Positions 56,210 to 64,000 of a stretch of DNA of 64,000 nt are shown piece by piece. The notes under the pieces were generated by a model that was given only the letters and a program-made list of their open reading frames with translations, did not search any database and had not been told where the DNA came from. The stretch comes from Sphingobium sp. TKS. GTDB lineage: Bacteria > Pseudomonadota > Alphaproteobacteria > Sphingomonadales > Sphingomonadaceae. The stretch spans positions 2,173,001 through 2,237,000 of the forward strand of contig NZ_CP005083.1 of NCBI RefSeq assembly GCF_001563265.1, written 5' to 3'. Position numbers and translations under genes: made by a program. Position 1 is the first letter of the stretch, and each line of letters starts with the position of its first letter.

Positions 56210-57575
56210 CCTCCCGTTGGCCCGATTCCGATCGCGCGTGCATTGGCCGCTTTGTCTCAAGCCTTGATCTGCGCAATCCCAAAAGCCGCGTCTGCTATCA
56301 ACAGGTCCTGCATAGCTTCCAGGATATTGTCGAACGGCATGGAGCGCTCGATCAGCAAGCCCTGCAGGCCTGGTTGCGCGAATTAGCCACTCGCTGGGCG
56401 ACATCTACCCTTCTGCATCGCACCCGAATCATCGACCGGTTCCTCGATCATCTGCTCGCAACCGGGGGGATCGATCACCACCCGGTCAAAGCTCTACGCG
56501 AGGCATGTCATATCAAGCAGTGCATGCCGATCTGGCGCGCGCTGATATCGCGTGATCCAGAACAGGCTCTTGCCAGACTGCGCAAGCCCAAACCGTTCGG
56601 CAGCGTGCTGGGCGAGGCCATGGCCGAACATGTCGCGATGATGCGGCGCAGGGGGTACAAATATACTTCGCAACCCGAGCGGTTCTTGCAGTTCGACCGG
56701 TTCCTACAGTTGAATCCGCAACTGGAAACCGAGCCGCTGAGCGTTATGATCGATCAATGGGCGGCCACAAAGGGCACCCGCAACCATGCATATGAACGCG
56801 AAAACCTCGAACGTATCTTCGCAAAAATCCTACGGCGCCGCGACCCGTCAGTTCCTCGGCGTCGGCCGGATCCGCGACCCCGGAAAGAGGTGCGCAAGCA
56901 GTGGCGCCAGCCCCATATTTACTCTCCTGGTGACGTTCGGCGAATGCTCGACATTGCCCGTTCGTATCCCTCGCCACGCGCAACCCTTCGACCATTGTGC
57001 ATCTACACCATGCTGTTGCTGGCCTACTGTGCGGGTCTGCGACGCGGAGAACTGGCCCGGCTGGATCTTGGTGACGTTAATCCCCGAGACGGCACCATCA
57101 CGGTTCGGCAGACCAAGTTCTTCAAGACCCGAATCCTGCCGCTCCCCGACAGTGTGATGAACGAGTTGCGGACCTACATCGCAGCCCGACGTCGGGCTGG
57201 TGCATCGCAGGATCCGCACTCCGCCCTGTTCTGGCACGTCCAGGGTAGGTCCCGCTACACGCCCGAAATGATAACCTGGGTGCTTACAGACGTCATACGT
57301 CGCGCCGGGTTGAAGCCATTGCAGGGGCACGACGGACCTCGCGTTCATGATCTTCGGCACTCGATGGTCGTGAACCGCATCCTTGAATGGTACCGTCTGG
57401 GGATCCAACCCGCAGGATCGGCCTGCCGTTCCTCGCGACCTACCTCGGACATCGAGATATCAACTCCACGCTGGTCTACATCACCGTTACGCAGGATCTG
57501 CTGCATCTCGCGAACGAACGCTTCAGGGCCCTGGGCGCGCCATGCCTCAATCCTGAACGGGAGGTGCGGCCATGA
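56206..57575 (+). pseudogene. ritB: RIT tyrosine recombinase B, with a frameshift before the catalytic Tyr
   Basis: Codons from 56206 give the N-terminal domain and most of the catalytic domain: LLLAYCAGLRRGELARLDLG (Arg), RQTKFFKTRILPLPD, VHDLRHSMVVNRILEWYR (H-x2-R). Near 57400 the family-like reading shifts frame: DPTRRIGLPFLATYLGHRDI, STLVYITVTQDLLHLANERF, ending at 57575, where the stop overlaps the ritC start as in an intact trio. In the unshifted frame the His and Tyr after DLRHS are lost and the reading ends at 57633. One base has been lost or gained, or the frame is slipped on purpose. Confidence 0.82.
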
Positions 57576-58576
57576 GCAGGACCAATCCATTCCCGGAACT
57601 GATGCGCGCATTCTTCTACGAATGGCTCGTTGAGCAGCGCAATGCGTCGGTCAACACGGTCCGTTCCTACCGCGACACTTGGCGGCTCTTCCTCCGGTTC
57701 GTCGCTGATCGCGCGGAAAAGAAGGTTGCGATGATCTCGCTGGCCGATCTGACTGCCGCGCAGGTCACGGCGTTCCTGAGGCACGCCGAGCACGAGCGCG
57801 GTGGTACGATCGGTACCCGCAACTGCCGGCTTGCTGCAATCCGCAGCTTCTTCAACTTCGTGGCTACCAGGGATCCCGCATCGATCGCGCAATGCGTCGA
57901 AATCCTCAACATCCCGATCAAGCGGGCGCCGGTATCGGAACCCTGCTATCTGGATCCGCCGGAAGTGGCGGCGATCCTTGCCCAGCCAGACCAATCGACC
58001 CTAAAAGGCATGCGCGACCATGCGTTGCTCTCGTTCCTCTACAACAGCGGCGCGCGAATACAGGAAGCGCTCGATGTGTGCCCCGAAGCGATCCGGTTCG
58101 ATAGTCCCAGTTGCGTCCGACTTATGGGCAAGGGCCGAAAAGAGCGCATCTGCCCGCTTTGGCCGGAAACCGTACTGTTGCTGGAAAGGCTGCTTGACCG
58201 GCAGCCGCGAGCACCAGACCAGCGGCTGTTCGTTAACCGCTACGGCGAGCCGCTCAGCGCTTCGGGCGTCCGGTTCAAGCTTGCCGCCTATGTGAAGGCG
58301 GCGGCTGAAACCATGCCGTCGCTTCAAACAAAGCACGTAACGCCTCACAGCTTCCGCCACGCGACCGCCGTCCACCTTGTATCGGCGGGCGTGGACATCA
58401 CGGTCATCCGCAGTTGGCTTGGACATGTGAGTCTCGACACCACCAATCACTATGCCAAGGCCAATCTGGAAACGAAGCGGAAGGCGCTGGAGCAGGTCGC
58501 CGTGCCGTCGGCGACGGGGCGTTCACCATCCTGGAAACGCGATACGAGCCTGCTCGCCTGGCTTGATACGCTGTAA
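57572..58576 (+). CDS. ritC: RIT tyrosine recombinase C
   Basis: A 334-residue XerC/D-like recombinase. The N-terminal core-binding domain (EWLVEQRNASVNTVRSYRDT) is followed by Arg in LSFLYNSGARIQEALDVCPE, GKGRKERICPLWPE, HSFRHATAVHLVSAGVDITV (H-x2-R), and WLGHVSLDTTNHYAKANLET with the nucleophile Tyr. All residues are present, so this recombinase should be active. It starts inside the last codons of ritB. Confidence 0.92.
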   Translation: MSRTNPFPELMRAFFYEWLVEQRNASVNTVRSYRDTWRLFLRFVADRAEKKVAMISLADLTAAQVTAFLRHAEHERGGTIGTRNCRLAAIRSFFNFVATRDPASIAQCVEILNIPIKRAPVSEPCYLDPPEVAAILAQPDQSTLKGMRDHALLSFLYNSGARIQEALDVCPEAIRFDSPSCVRLMGKGRKERICPLWPETVLLLERLLDRQPRAPDQRLFVNRYGEPLSASGVRFKLAAYVKAAAETMPSLQTKHVTPHSFRHATAVHLVSAGVDITVIRSWLGHVSLDTTNHYAKANLETKRKALEQVAVPSATGRSPSWKRDTSLLAWLDTL

Positions 58577-58684
58577 AATAATGCGAAGGAGTGTTGGGCA
58601 GAAACGCCGATAATCGGCCGATCTGTCCACGTTCCTTCGCATTTTGAGAACCTGATGATTAGTGAAGTAATGCTCACCTATCCA

Positions 58685-58945
58685 TTACTTGACGTATGGC
58701 TTCACATAGGCGGGCGGCATCAACCGGACATCATGGCCCAGCGCCAGTAGCTCTCGACCCCAATGGTGCGCCGATGCGCACGCCTCCATCCCAACCAGGC
58801 ACGGCGGCAACGATGAGAAGAACTTCACCACTTCGCCGCGCCGAAGCTGTCGGCGCACCAACACCTTTCCGTCGGCCCCGATTGCATGAACCTGAAACAC
58901 GTTCTTCGCCAGATCGACACCGACGGTCACAACATCCTGCTGCAT
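58685..58945 (-). pseudogene. IS110-family transposase, N-terminal part
   Basis: Reads MQQDVVTVGVDLAKNVFQVH, with the first catalytic Asp of the DEDD RuvC-like domain, then FFSSLPPCLVGMEACASAHH with the Glu, and VRLMPPAYVKPYVK, where the RIT insert begins and brings a stop at once. It continues in the piece at 54070-54837. Confidence 0.88.
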
Positions 58946-59023
58946 GGATCAACTCCTAGACGTGGCTCAACGACCACATCATTGCACAGCTACGCTGGTG
59001 CAGGGGCCGTCCACCCCATCACG

Positions 59024-59281
59024 TCAGCGCAGCGAACCGCGGCGCACCAGATTGACGATGGCAAGCAATATGACCGCGCCCGCCAGCGAGACGAGGAATG
59101 TCGTGATCGTCAGCGGCGCATTGTTGATCTCGCCTCGGGCCAGGATCAGGCCGCCGATGAAAGCGCCGACAATGCCTACCACAATGTTCAGGATGATGCC
59201 CTGCTGGCCGTCGGTCCGCATGATGAGGCTGGCAAGCCACCCGATGACGCCGCCGACGATGAGCCACATGATAATTCCCAC
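59024..59281 (-). CDS. GlsB/YeaQ/YmgE-family stress membrane protein
   Basis: An 85-residue inner-membrane protein with three hydrophobic segments rich in glycine: MWLIVGGVIGWLASLIMRTD, IILNIVVGIVGAFIGGLILA, LVSLAGAVILLAIVNLV. It matches the transglycosylase-associated/GlsB family induced by envelope and acid stress. The GTG at 59281 follows AGGAG. An EcfG-type promoter can be read about 65 bases upstream, which would tie it to the general stress response. Confidence 0.88.
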   Translation of the reverse strand: MGIIMWLIVGGVIGWLASLIMRTDGQQGIILNIVVGIVGAFIGGLILARGEINNAPLTITTFLVSLAGAVILLAIVNLVRRGSLR

Positions 59282-59345
59282 GCCATTCTCCTGTCATCCA
59301 GAAGACGATTTGGCCACATCGACGCATCGTACCCGGAAAGTCCAT

Positions 59346-59370
59346 AACCCCCAGTCGCTGATAGCGTTCC
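59346..59370 (-). promoter_or_regulatory. Possible EcfG (general stress sigma) promoter for the GlsB-type gene
   Basis: On the minus strand GGAAC is followed after 16 bases by GGTT, close to the alphaproteobacterial EcfG consensus GGAAC-N16/17-CGTT with one mismatch in the -10 part. Spacing to the gene start (about 65 bases) is reasonable. Confidence 0.4.
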
Positions 59371-59600
59371 TGACGCTCCTTTCGGCTCCTCCGGACAAGA
59401 ATTTGTCGGCTATCTTCAGGACGATGGCCGAAACTAGAAATAAAAGCGAACCAGCCTGTAACGATTCTATCGGCTGATCGTTATCAGGCAGCTCCAAGCG
59501 ATACCTTTCAATTCCGAAGGCGCGTCTTCCAGCCAACGAACCGGTGCGTCCATTCTTGCAGGCAAAACCTGTCGGTTGCCGCGCCACGAAGGAACACGAC

Positions 59601-60185
59601 ATGAAACTTACTGTTTTTGCCCTTCTCTTGGGAACGGCTACCCTCGGCGCTGCGACGATTGCAGCGGCCCAGTCCACCTCCCCGGCCACGACCGGCAGCT
59701 ATTCGAACGCGAACGCCGGCGTTGCGCCCATACACGGCCTCGATGGCGCGGGATTTTCCGCGGCAGCGTCCGACGGCAACCAGTACCAGATCGCGGCCGG
59801 TCGTCTCAGCTTGACCCGTTCGCAGCGCAGCGACGTCAAGGATTATGCCCGCCGCATCATCTCGGATTCAGAAACTGCCCAGCAGACGCTCGTCGCCTCG
59901 CTCAGCAACGATCAGCGCAAGATCACCAGGCCGACATCCAACCTGTCTGCCGAACGCGCCTCGATGCTCAAGCTGCTCCGCAAGACACCTCGCGGCTCGT
60001 TCGACAATCTGTACCTCACCCAATCTGCACAGGTGCAGCAGGCCAGCTGGGCCACGTACAAGGGCTATGCCGAGGATGGCGCCGACCAGTCGCTGAAACA
60101 GGTCGCCGGAAATGGCGTTCCGATTATCGAGCAGCAGCTTCAGCAGGGCAACGCGCTCCTGCCTTCGGCGCTTTCGGCGAACTGA
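59601..60185 (+). CDS. DUF4142 secreted protein
   Basis: A 194-residue periplasmic protein. A signal peptide (LTVFALLLGTATLGAATIAA) is followed by a four-helix ferritin-like DUF4142 fold: FSAAASDGNQYQIAAGRLSL, VKDYARRIISDSETAQQTLV, LYLTQSAQVQQASWATYKGY. Related proteins are induced by stress; no activity is established. GAAGGAAC lies before the ATG. First of three small stress-type genes on this strand. Confidence 0.82.
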   Translation: MKLTVFALLLGTATLGAATIAAAQSTSPATTGSYSNANAGVAPIHGLDGAGFSAAASDGNQYQIAAGRLSLTRSQRSDVKDYARRIISDSETAQQTLVASLSNDQRKITRPTSNLSAERASMLKLLRKTPRGSFDNLYLTQSAQVQQASWATYKGYAEDGADQSLKQVAGNGVPIIEQQLQQGNALLPSALSAN

Positions 60186-60244
60186 GGGTCAAGGCCGGGC
60201 AGAGCGCTGTCCGGCCGGCTTCTCGACGATCAAAGGATTCGAAT

Positions 60245-60691
60245 ATGAGCGATACGCACGACGTTTCCGTCCTCAATGGTCTTATCACCACGACGCTCGA
60301 CAGCATCAAGGGCTTCGAAGACGCAGCCGAAGATGCTAAAAGCACGCGGTTCGCCACGATCTTCGCGGACTTCGCGCGTGATCGGGCACAGGTCGTCGCT
60401 TCTTTGCAGGCCAGAGTTCGAGCGCTGGGCGACAAGCCGGAGGAGCGCTCCAGCCTTCTGGGCGCCGCACATCGCAGTTTCATGAACCTCAAGCAGGCGC
60501 TCACCGGCAAGAACGACAAGGCGGTCGTGGAGGAGGTCGAACGCGGCGAGGATCACATCAAGGCAAAGTTCGGAGAGGCTCTGAGGGATCCGGACCTGCA
60601 ACCGGCCACGCTCGCGGTGATCCGGGAAGCCTCCGCTTCGGTCAAGGCAGGTCACGACCAGGCCAGCGCGCTGAAGCACAGCCTGGTTTGA
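60245..60691 (+). CDS. PA2169-family four-helix-bundle protein (DUF2383)
   Basis: A 148-residue cytoplasmic protein. The fold pattern is clear: VLNGLITTTLDSIKGFEDAA, FARDRAQVVASLQARVRALG, EVERGEDHIKAKFGEALRD. Ferritin-like four-helix bundle of unknown function, often beside stress genes. It starts 59 bases after the DUF4142 gene. Confidence 0.85.
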   Translation: MSDTHDVSVLNGLITTTLDSIKGFEDAAEDAKSTRFATIFADFARDRAQVVASLQARVRALGDKPEERSSLLGAAHRSFMNLKQALTGKNDKAVVEEVERGEDHIKAKFGEALRDPDLQPATLAVIREASASVKAGHDQASALKHSLV

Positions 60692-60754
60692 CGCTTGCAC
60701 GATGACCGGGCGGCGGGCGCGTGCCTGCCGCCCGGATATTCCTTGGAATGGAGA

Positions 60755-61150
60755 ATGGCCGTGGCCACCAATGCAGAAATTCCCATCGAAACTGCCATCG
60801 GCACGACCATGCTGATTTGCGCCGAGGATGTCCGAGGCATGGCTGTCCATGGCCGTGACGGCGACAAGCTTGGCACCATCGACAAGCTCGTTCTCGACAA
60901 GCGGACCGGCCAGGTCGCCTACGTGATCCTGTCTTCGGGCGGTTTCCTGGGCCTGGGTCAGAGCTATCATCCCATTCCCTGGGCGACGTTCCGCTATGAA
61001 GAGAAACAGGACAGCTATGCAGTGGCGATCGACAAGCGACTGCTCGAGGGCGCCCCCAGTTTCCGGCCGGATTCGGCTCCGGTCTTCGATGAGAGCTACG
61101 GTCGGCGCGTCACCGACTATTATCGGCTGCCGCCCGATGGCGCCGCCTGA
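60755..61150 (+). CDS. PRC-barrel domain protein
   Basis: A 131-residue protein with one PRC-barrel: CAEDVRGMAVHGRDGDKLGT, IDKLVLDKRTGQVAYVILSS, GGFLGLGQSYHPIPWATFRY. Such beta-barrel domains are found in RimM, photosynthetic reaction centre H subunits and many stress-linked proteins; the role here is unknown. GGAATGGAG lies just before the ATG. Confidence 0.85.
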   Translation: MAVATNAEIPIETAIGTTMLICAEDVRGMAVHGRDGDKLGTIDKLVLDKRTGQVAYVILSSGGFLGLGQSYHPIPWATFRYEEKQDSYAVAIDKRLLEGAPSFRPDSAPVFDESYGRRVTDYYRLPPDGAA

Positions 61151-61333
61151 TTGCTCGCTTCCCGGCACGGTCCAGGAGGGAAGATTGATCCGGTGTCGAA
61201 TAGACGCTGGTTTGCGCACGATCCATGCTAGGATAACGCTGCGATTCCATGCTCCCGGTCCGAGGGGCGACTCAATCGCTGTTACCCGGACACAGCTTTC
61301 ACCCCGCGAGCTTTCCGGTTTTCCCCGGAAGGG

Positions 61334-62383
61334 GTGAAGATCGTGAACCGAACCACCCATCCCGATGTCGGGCATAATCTGGCGCTCGCGATCCTGGCTT
61401 CGACGGCCGCGCCGGCGCTGCTGCTCGACGGGGATCTGGGGGTGATCGCCGGCAGCGCATCCTTCTATCGCACCTTCTCTCTTGATCCCAAGAATGTGGC
61501 TGGAAAGCCGCTGTTCAAGCTTGGTGCGGGCGAGTGGGATGTGCCGCAGCTTAGATCCCTGCTCAACGCAACGCTCTCCGGGATTGCCAGGATCGAGGCC
61601 TATGAGATGGACCTCAAAGGCGATGCAGCGCCGCGACGGCTCGTCCTCAATGCCCAGAATCTCGACTATGGCGATGCCGAACAGATACGGCTGCTGCTCA
61701 CCATTTCCGACGTCACCGAGGCGCGGATCAGCGAGAAGCTCAAGGACGATCTGCTGCGCGAGAAGGCGATCCTCCTCCAGGAGCTGCAGCATCGCGTCGC
61801 CAACAGCCTGCAGATCATCGCCAGCGTGCTCATGCAGAGCGCACGGCGCGTGCAGTCCGAGGAAACCCGCAGCCATCTCCATGACGCGCACCACCGGGTC
61901 ATGTCGATCGCCACCGTTCAGCAGCAGCTCGCTGCATCGAGGCTGGGTGAGGTCGAGTTGCATGGCTACTTCACCCAGCTTTGCCAAAGCCTCGGCGCAT
62001 CCATGATCCGCAACCATGATCAGGTGTCCATTGCGGTGACCGCAGATGGCAGCAGCGTAAGCGCGGACATCTCGGTGAGCCTCGGCCTCATCGTCACCGA
62101 GCTGGTAATCAACGCGCTCAAGCGTGCCTTTCCAGGCGACCACAGCGGCAAGATCCTCGTCGACTATCACTCGCACGAGGCCGAGTGGAAGCTATCGGTC
62201 AGCGACGATGGCGTCGGAACACCCGAGACAATGGCGAGTGCCAAACCAGGTCTCGGTACGAGCATTGTCGAGGCTCTGGCAAATCAGCTTGATGCGACCG
62301 TTCAGACCGAGGCCGGATATCCGGGCACGACAATCTCGATCGCCCATACTGCCTCCGGGATTCCGGCCCGCGAACCTTTATGA
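61334..62383 (+). CDS. PAS-type sensor histidine kinase, HisKA_2 (HWE-like) class
   Basis: A 349-residue cytoplasmic kinase. A PAS-like sensory part (residues 20-128, ending LLLTISDVTEAR) is followed by the phospho-acceptor His153 in LLQELQHRVANSLQIIASVL and an ATPase domain with LGLIVTELVINALKRAFPGD and SDDGVGTPE. No transmembrane helix. Kinases of this type feed the PhyR-EcfG general stress response in sphingomonads; that this one does is inference from its stress-type neighbours. GTG 61334 or GTG 61343 is the start. Confidence 0.88.
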   Translation: MKIVNRTTHPDVGHNLALAILASTAAPALLLDGDLGVIAGSASFYRTFSLDPKNVAGKPLFKLGAGEWDVPQLRSLLNATLSGIARIEAYEMDLKGDAAPRRLVLNAQNLDYGDAEQIRLLLTISDVTEARISEKLKDDLLREKAILLQELQHRVANSLQIIASVLMQSARRVQSEETRSHLHDAHHRVMSIATVQQQLAASRLGEVELHGYFTQLCQSLGASMIRNHDQVSIAVTADGSSVSADISVSLGLIVTELVINALKRAFPGDHSGKILVDYHSHEAEWKLSVSDDGVGTPETMASAKPGLGTSIVEALANQLDATVQTEAGYPGTTISIAHTASGIPAREPL

Positions 62384-62764
62384 CGGCCCATCCTCCCCGC
62401 GGCCCGATGGGCCTTGAGGGCTCGACAGGCTGAGAGAGCCGCCGTTCGCTCCAATGTCGCCGGGCTGGACATCCGCGCCAGCGGCACAGCGCAGGCTCTG
62501 TTAGGCCGGAGCATGCCATAACTCGGCGCCCGCGGCTAAGACGATCACCGGCTGTTTGCGGATGAGGTCATCCCCACATGCATCTTGGGCTGACCGAAAA
62601 AGGCGGACTGTGAACATTCGACCTATCGAAAGGCTTGCTATCGACGCAATTTTCGCCAACCGAATATCAAACGAATAGTTGGCGGCAGCCGGAACTGGGT
62701 GCCTTCAAGGGAAACGCAGATCCGACAAGGCAATGGGTCTGGCGCCATCGGGCAGCTTCCGAGC
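62384..62764. other. Region without a recognisable gene
   Basis: About 380 bases. No open frame with start and ribosome site matches a family, and no clear terminator is seen. Confidence 0.4.
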
Positions 62765-63010
62765 CTAACCCGCTCCGACCGAGAGAATTACCAGGTCGAC
62801 AAAATCAAGCCCATGATGAGATGACATATGGTCTTGTATGATCGTATAGCCCTCGCCCTCATGATCCCGCAGCCGCCGAACAATGGTCTGGAACGACGCG
62901 ACATCGCCGCCACGGTCGCTGACTGGCCGGAATGTCGCCCGCCTTTCGCCGCGCTCGGCGATGAAGTGTCCGCCGTTTTCCAGCAATTCGTCAATAAGAC
63001 CCAAGTCCAC
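62765..63010 (-). CDS. Hypothetical protein
   Basis: An 81-residue reading from GTG 63010: DLGLIDELLENGGHFIAERG, ATFRPVSDRGGDVASFQTIV, GYTIIQDHMSSHHGLDFVDL. It looks like a real alpha/beta protein, and the frame is open further upstream, but no ribosome site fixes the start. No family is recognised. Confidence 0.4.
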   Translation of the reverse strand: MDLGLIDELLENGGHFIAERGERRATFRPVSDRGGDVASFQTIVRRLRDHEGEGYTIIQDHMSSHHGLDFVDLVILSVGAG

Positions 63011-63110
63011 CCCCAGCAGATTGATCGCTCTTACCGTAGCCGGTGACTGGCCCCGGCACGTCGAATGCGGCGACGCACCTCGCTTCCGGTTTGCGCTCCA
63101 GGCGCCGGAA

Positions 63111-63473
63111 TCAGCTGTCGATCCGGGCGATGATCTTCTCGGCATAGCGATCGTCGCCGGCATCATAGTCCTGAAAAGGAAAGAACGGCTCCGAAGTAAT
63201 AACCGGACCCTTCAGACTCGAGAACTTCAACATGTCCAGCTTAGGTTCGGCCGGCCTTTCACCATTTCTTTCGATCACGACAGCGTCCACGAACCGCTCG
63301 CCCCCGCGCGTGAACACGACATGCGGAGCAAGGATCATCAGGCCGCGATTGTGGGTCACGCGCACGCAAAGGTGATTTGCGATCGCATGCGCAAATACAT
63401 TTTCATCCGGATCATTTTCGGCCGGCTCGTCATCTTGCAAGCACAGGGACAGGATTCGTCGATTCTCGCTCAT
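63111..63473 (-). CDS. Hypothetical protein
   Basis: A 120-residue hydrophilic protein. Stretches: FAHAIANHLCVRVTHNRGLM, ILAPHVVFTRGGERFVDAVV, SEPFFPFQDYDAGDDRYAEK. The beta-rich middle (RGGERFVDAVVIERNGE) suggests a ligand-binding or WYL-like strand pattern, but this is not a firm match. The function is unknown. Confidence 0.45.
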   Translation of the reverse strand: MSENRRILSLCLQDDEPAENDPDENVFAHAIANHLCVRVTHNRGLMILAPHVVFTRGGERFVDAVVIERNGERPAEPKLDMLKFSSLKGPVITSEPFFPFQDYDAGDDRYAEKIIARIDS

Positions 63474-63637
63474 GCCTTGTGGCTATCTCGCACATCGGCT
63501 CCTCGCAATCGAGAATAAGACGTAGAATAGGAGCAAAATCCACGCACAGCCCTCCGGGACGGCCGGTGTCGATCAGATGGAAGAGGAGAGCCGGGCAGGC
63601 TGATCACACTGAACGATCGCGATCCGGAGATCCCTAC

Positions 63638-63892
63638 ATGGACGAGAAACCCATGTCCGACAAATGCTTCGCCGGTGCCTTCAACATCGCCCTTGCGACG
63701 CTTGGCAGTGCGGCCGCGATCGAAATCAAGAAGCTGACCAGAAGCCGCGACGTCGTTGACCTTCCCGATGACGATGGAGAGTTTGCCGCGCTATTCACCG
63801 CCACGGCTTCACCCCAGGGTCGTCGCGCCGCCTACCGCCTCTGCACGCAGGTTGATCGGCGCGGTAGGCAAAGACTCGATGACCGCCCGTGA
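63638..63892 (+). CDS. Hypothetical protein
   Basis: An 84-residue reading with GGAG eight bases before the ATG. AFNIALATLGSAAAIEIKKL is the only hydrophobic stretch; the C-terminus is basic (TQVDRRGRQRLDDRP). No family is recognised, and it may be a chance frame. Confidence 0.35.
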   Translation: MDEKPMSDKCFAGAFNIALATLGSAAAIEIKKLTRSRDVVDLPDDDGEFAALFTATASPQGRRAAYRLCTQVDRRGRQRLDDRP

Positions 63893-64000
63893 GCGACCCG
63901 ACCCTCGGCCGCTCCGCCGAAGGCCAGAACCCCTATTCTGCAGGCTGCGGCGAGGCTGCCGCTGCGTCGGTATCGCCGGCATTCACCGGCGTCTCAGCGG

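Larger units (their letters stand above)
54835..58687 (+). mobile_element. RIT element (recombinase in trio), complete ends, inserted in the IS110-type transposase gene
   Basis: Three tyrosine recombinase genes in tandem with ATGA overlaps lie between perfect inverted repeats: 36 bases at 54832-54867 match 58632-58667 (outer part CTTCACTAATCATCAGG). The outermost CTT doubles as the target repeat. On the right the element runs about 20 bases further, to 58687. Deleting 54835-58687 and one CTT rejoins the transposase reading as PYVK-RGKTDAADA. RIT elements are known from several proteobacteria; their mechanism is little studied. Confidence 0.85.
53808..59013 (-). mobile_element. IS110-family (IS1111-type) element, split by a RIT element
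   Basis: Inverted repeats TGGACGGCCCCTGC lie at 53808-53821 and, reversed, at 59000-59013. Terminal repeats of this kind are a mark of the IS1111 group of IS110. The transposase gene is on the minus strand in two pieces (58945-58688 and 54834-54070). Without the RIT insert the IS would be about 1350 bp. One edge lies in cyoA, the other 11 bases from the stop of the glsB-type gene. Confidence 0.82.

Noticed and set aside
60230..62176. 648-codon open frame antisense to the PA2169, PRC-barrel and kinase genes
   Set aside because: It runs across three well-supported genes on the other strand, has no recognisable domain, and is a codon-bias shadow.

Overview
The window looks like an accessory stretch of a high-GC alphaproteobacterium of the sphingomonad type (Sphingomonadaceae). 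The signs are: TonB-dependent receptors; two LexA boxes of the alphaproteobacterial GAAC-N7-GAAC form; an imuA-imuB-dnaE2 mutagenesis cassette; paired SRAP proteins; a PRC-barrel/PA2169/DUF4142/GlsB stress group; and an HWE-type histidine kinase. No rRNA, tRNA or CRISPR array was seen. All calls rest on reading the sequence; no database search was run.

Layout. 0-7.4 kb: a flavin-type PPOX protein, an NmrA-like reductase gene split by a complete IS3-family element, a Na/Pi cotransporter, a decayed PEBP gene, a YflT-like stress protein and a non-canonical Nramp transporter. 7.4-17.4 kb: a DNA-repair block (DUF3606, ligD, xth, two divergent SRAP genes around one LexA box) mixed with small stress-type genes. 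Here ligD is broken by an IS1380-family unit that carried a piece of a foreign TonB receptor with it. 17.4-22.1 kb: folB, cobQ and a DJ-1 gene among gene fragments (GNAT pieces, a KfrB-domain remnant) and hairpin repeats. 22.1-27.9 kb: the SOS operon imuA-imuB-dnaE2 behind its own LexA box. 28-36.2 kb: an MFS exporter with a winged-helix tail, dienelactone hydrolase, FMN reductase, Dps, GNAT, an integrase remnant, GST, 1-Cys peroxiredoxin and a DnaQ-like exonuclease. 36.4-40.6 kb: a TonB receptor translationally coupled to a Tat-exported aminotransferase, then a PepSY protein. 40.9-50.7 kb: an AraC regulator, an intact iron-type operon (TonB receptor, PepSY-TM protein, small membrane protein, methyltransferase, DUF6796-like protein), and an opposing operon under a TetR gene (siderophore-interacting protein, FAD monooxygenase, methyltransferase) in which two of three genes carry disabling lesions. 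50.7-59 kb: a sugar/metabolite MFS transporter and a truncated cyoA followed by an IS110/IS1111-type element that is itself split by a complete RIT element (three tyrosine recombinases). 59-64 kb: an envelope and general-stress group, a sensor kinase and hypotheticals.

Functionally the window combines SOS-inducible repair and mutagenesis, oxidative and general stress defence, and TonB-dependent iron or substrate uptake. Many genes are visibly decaying (at least 12 pseudogenes or fragments), and three kinds of mobile DNA have left exact, readable insertion scars.
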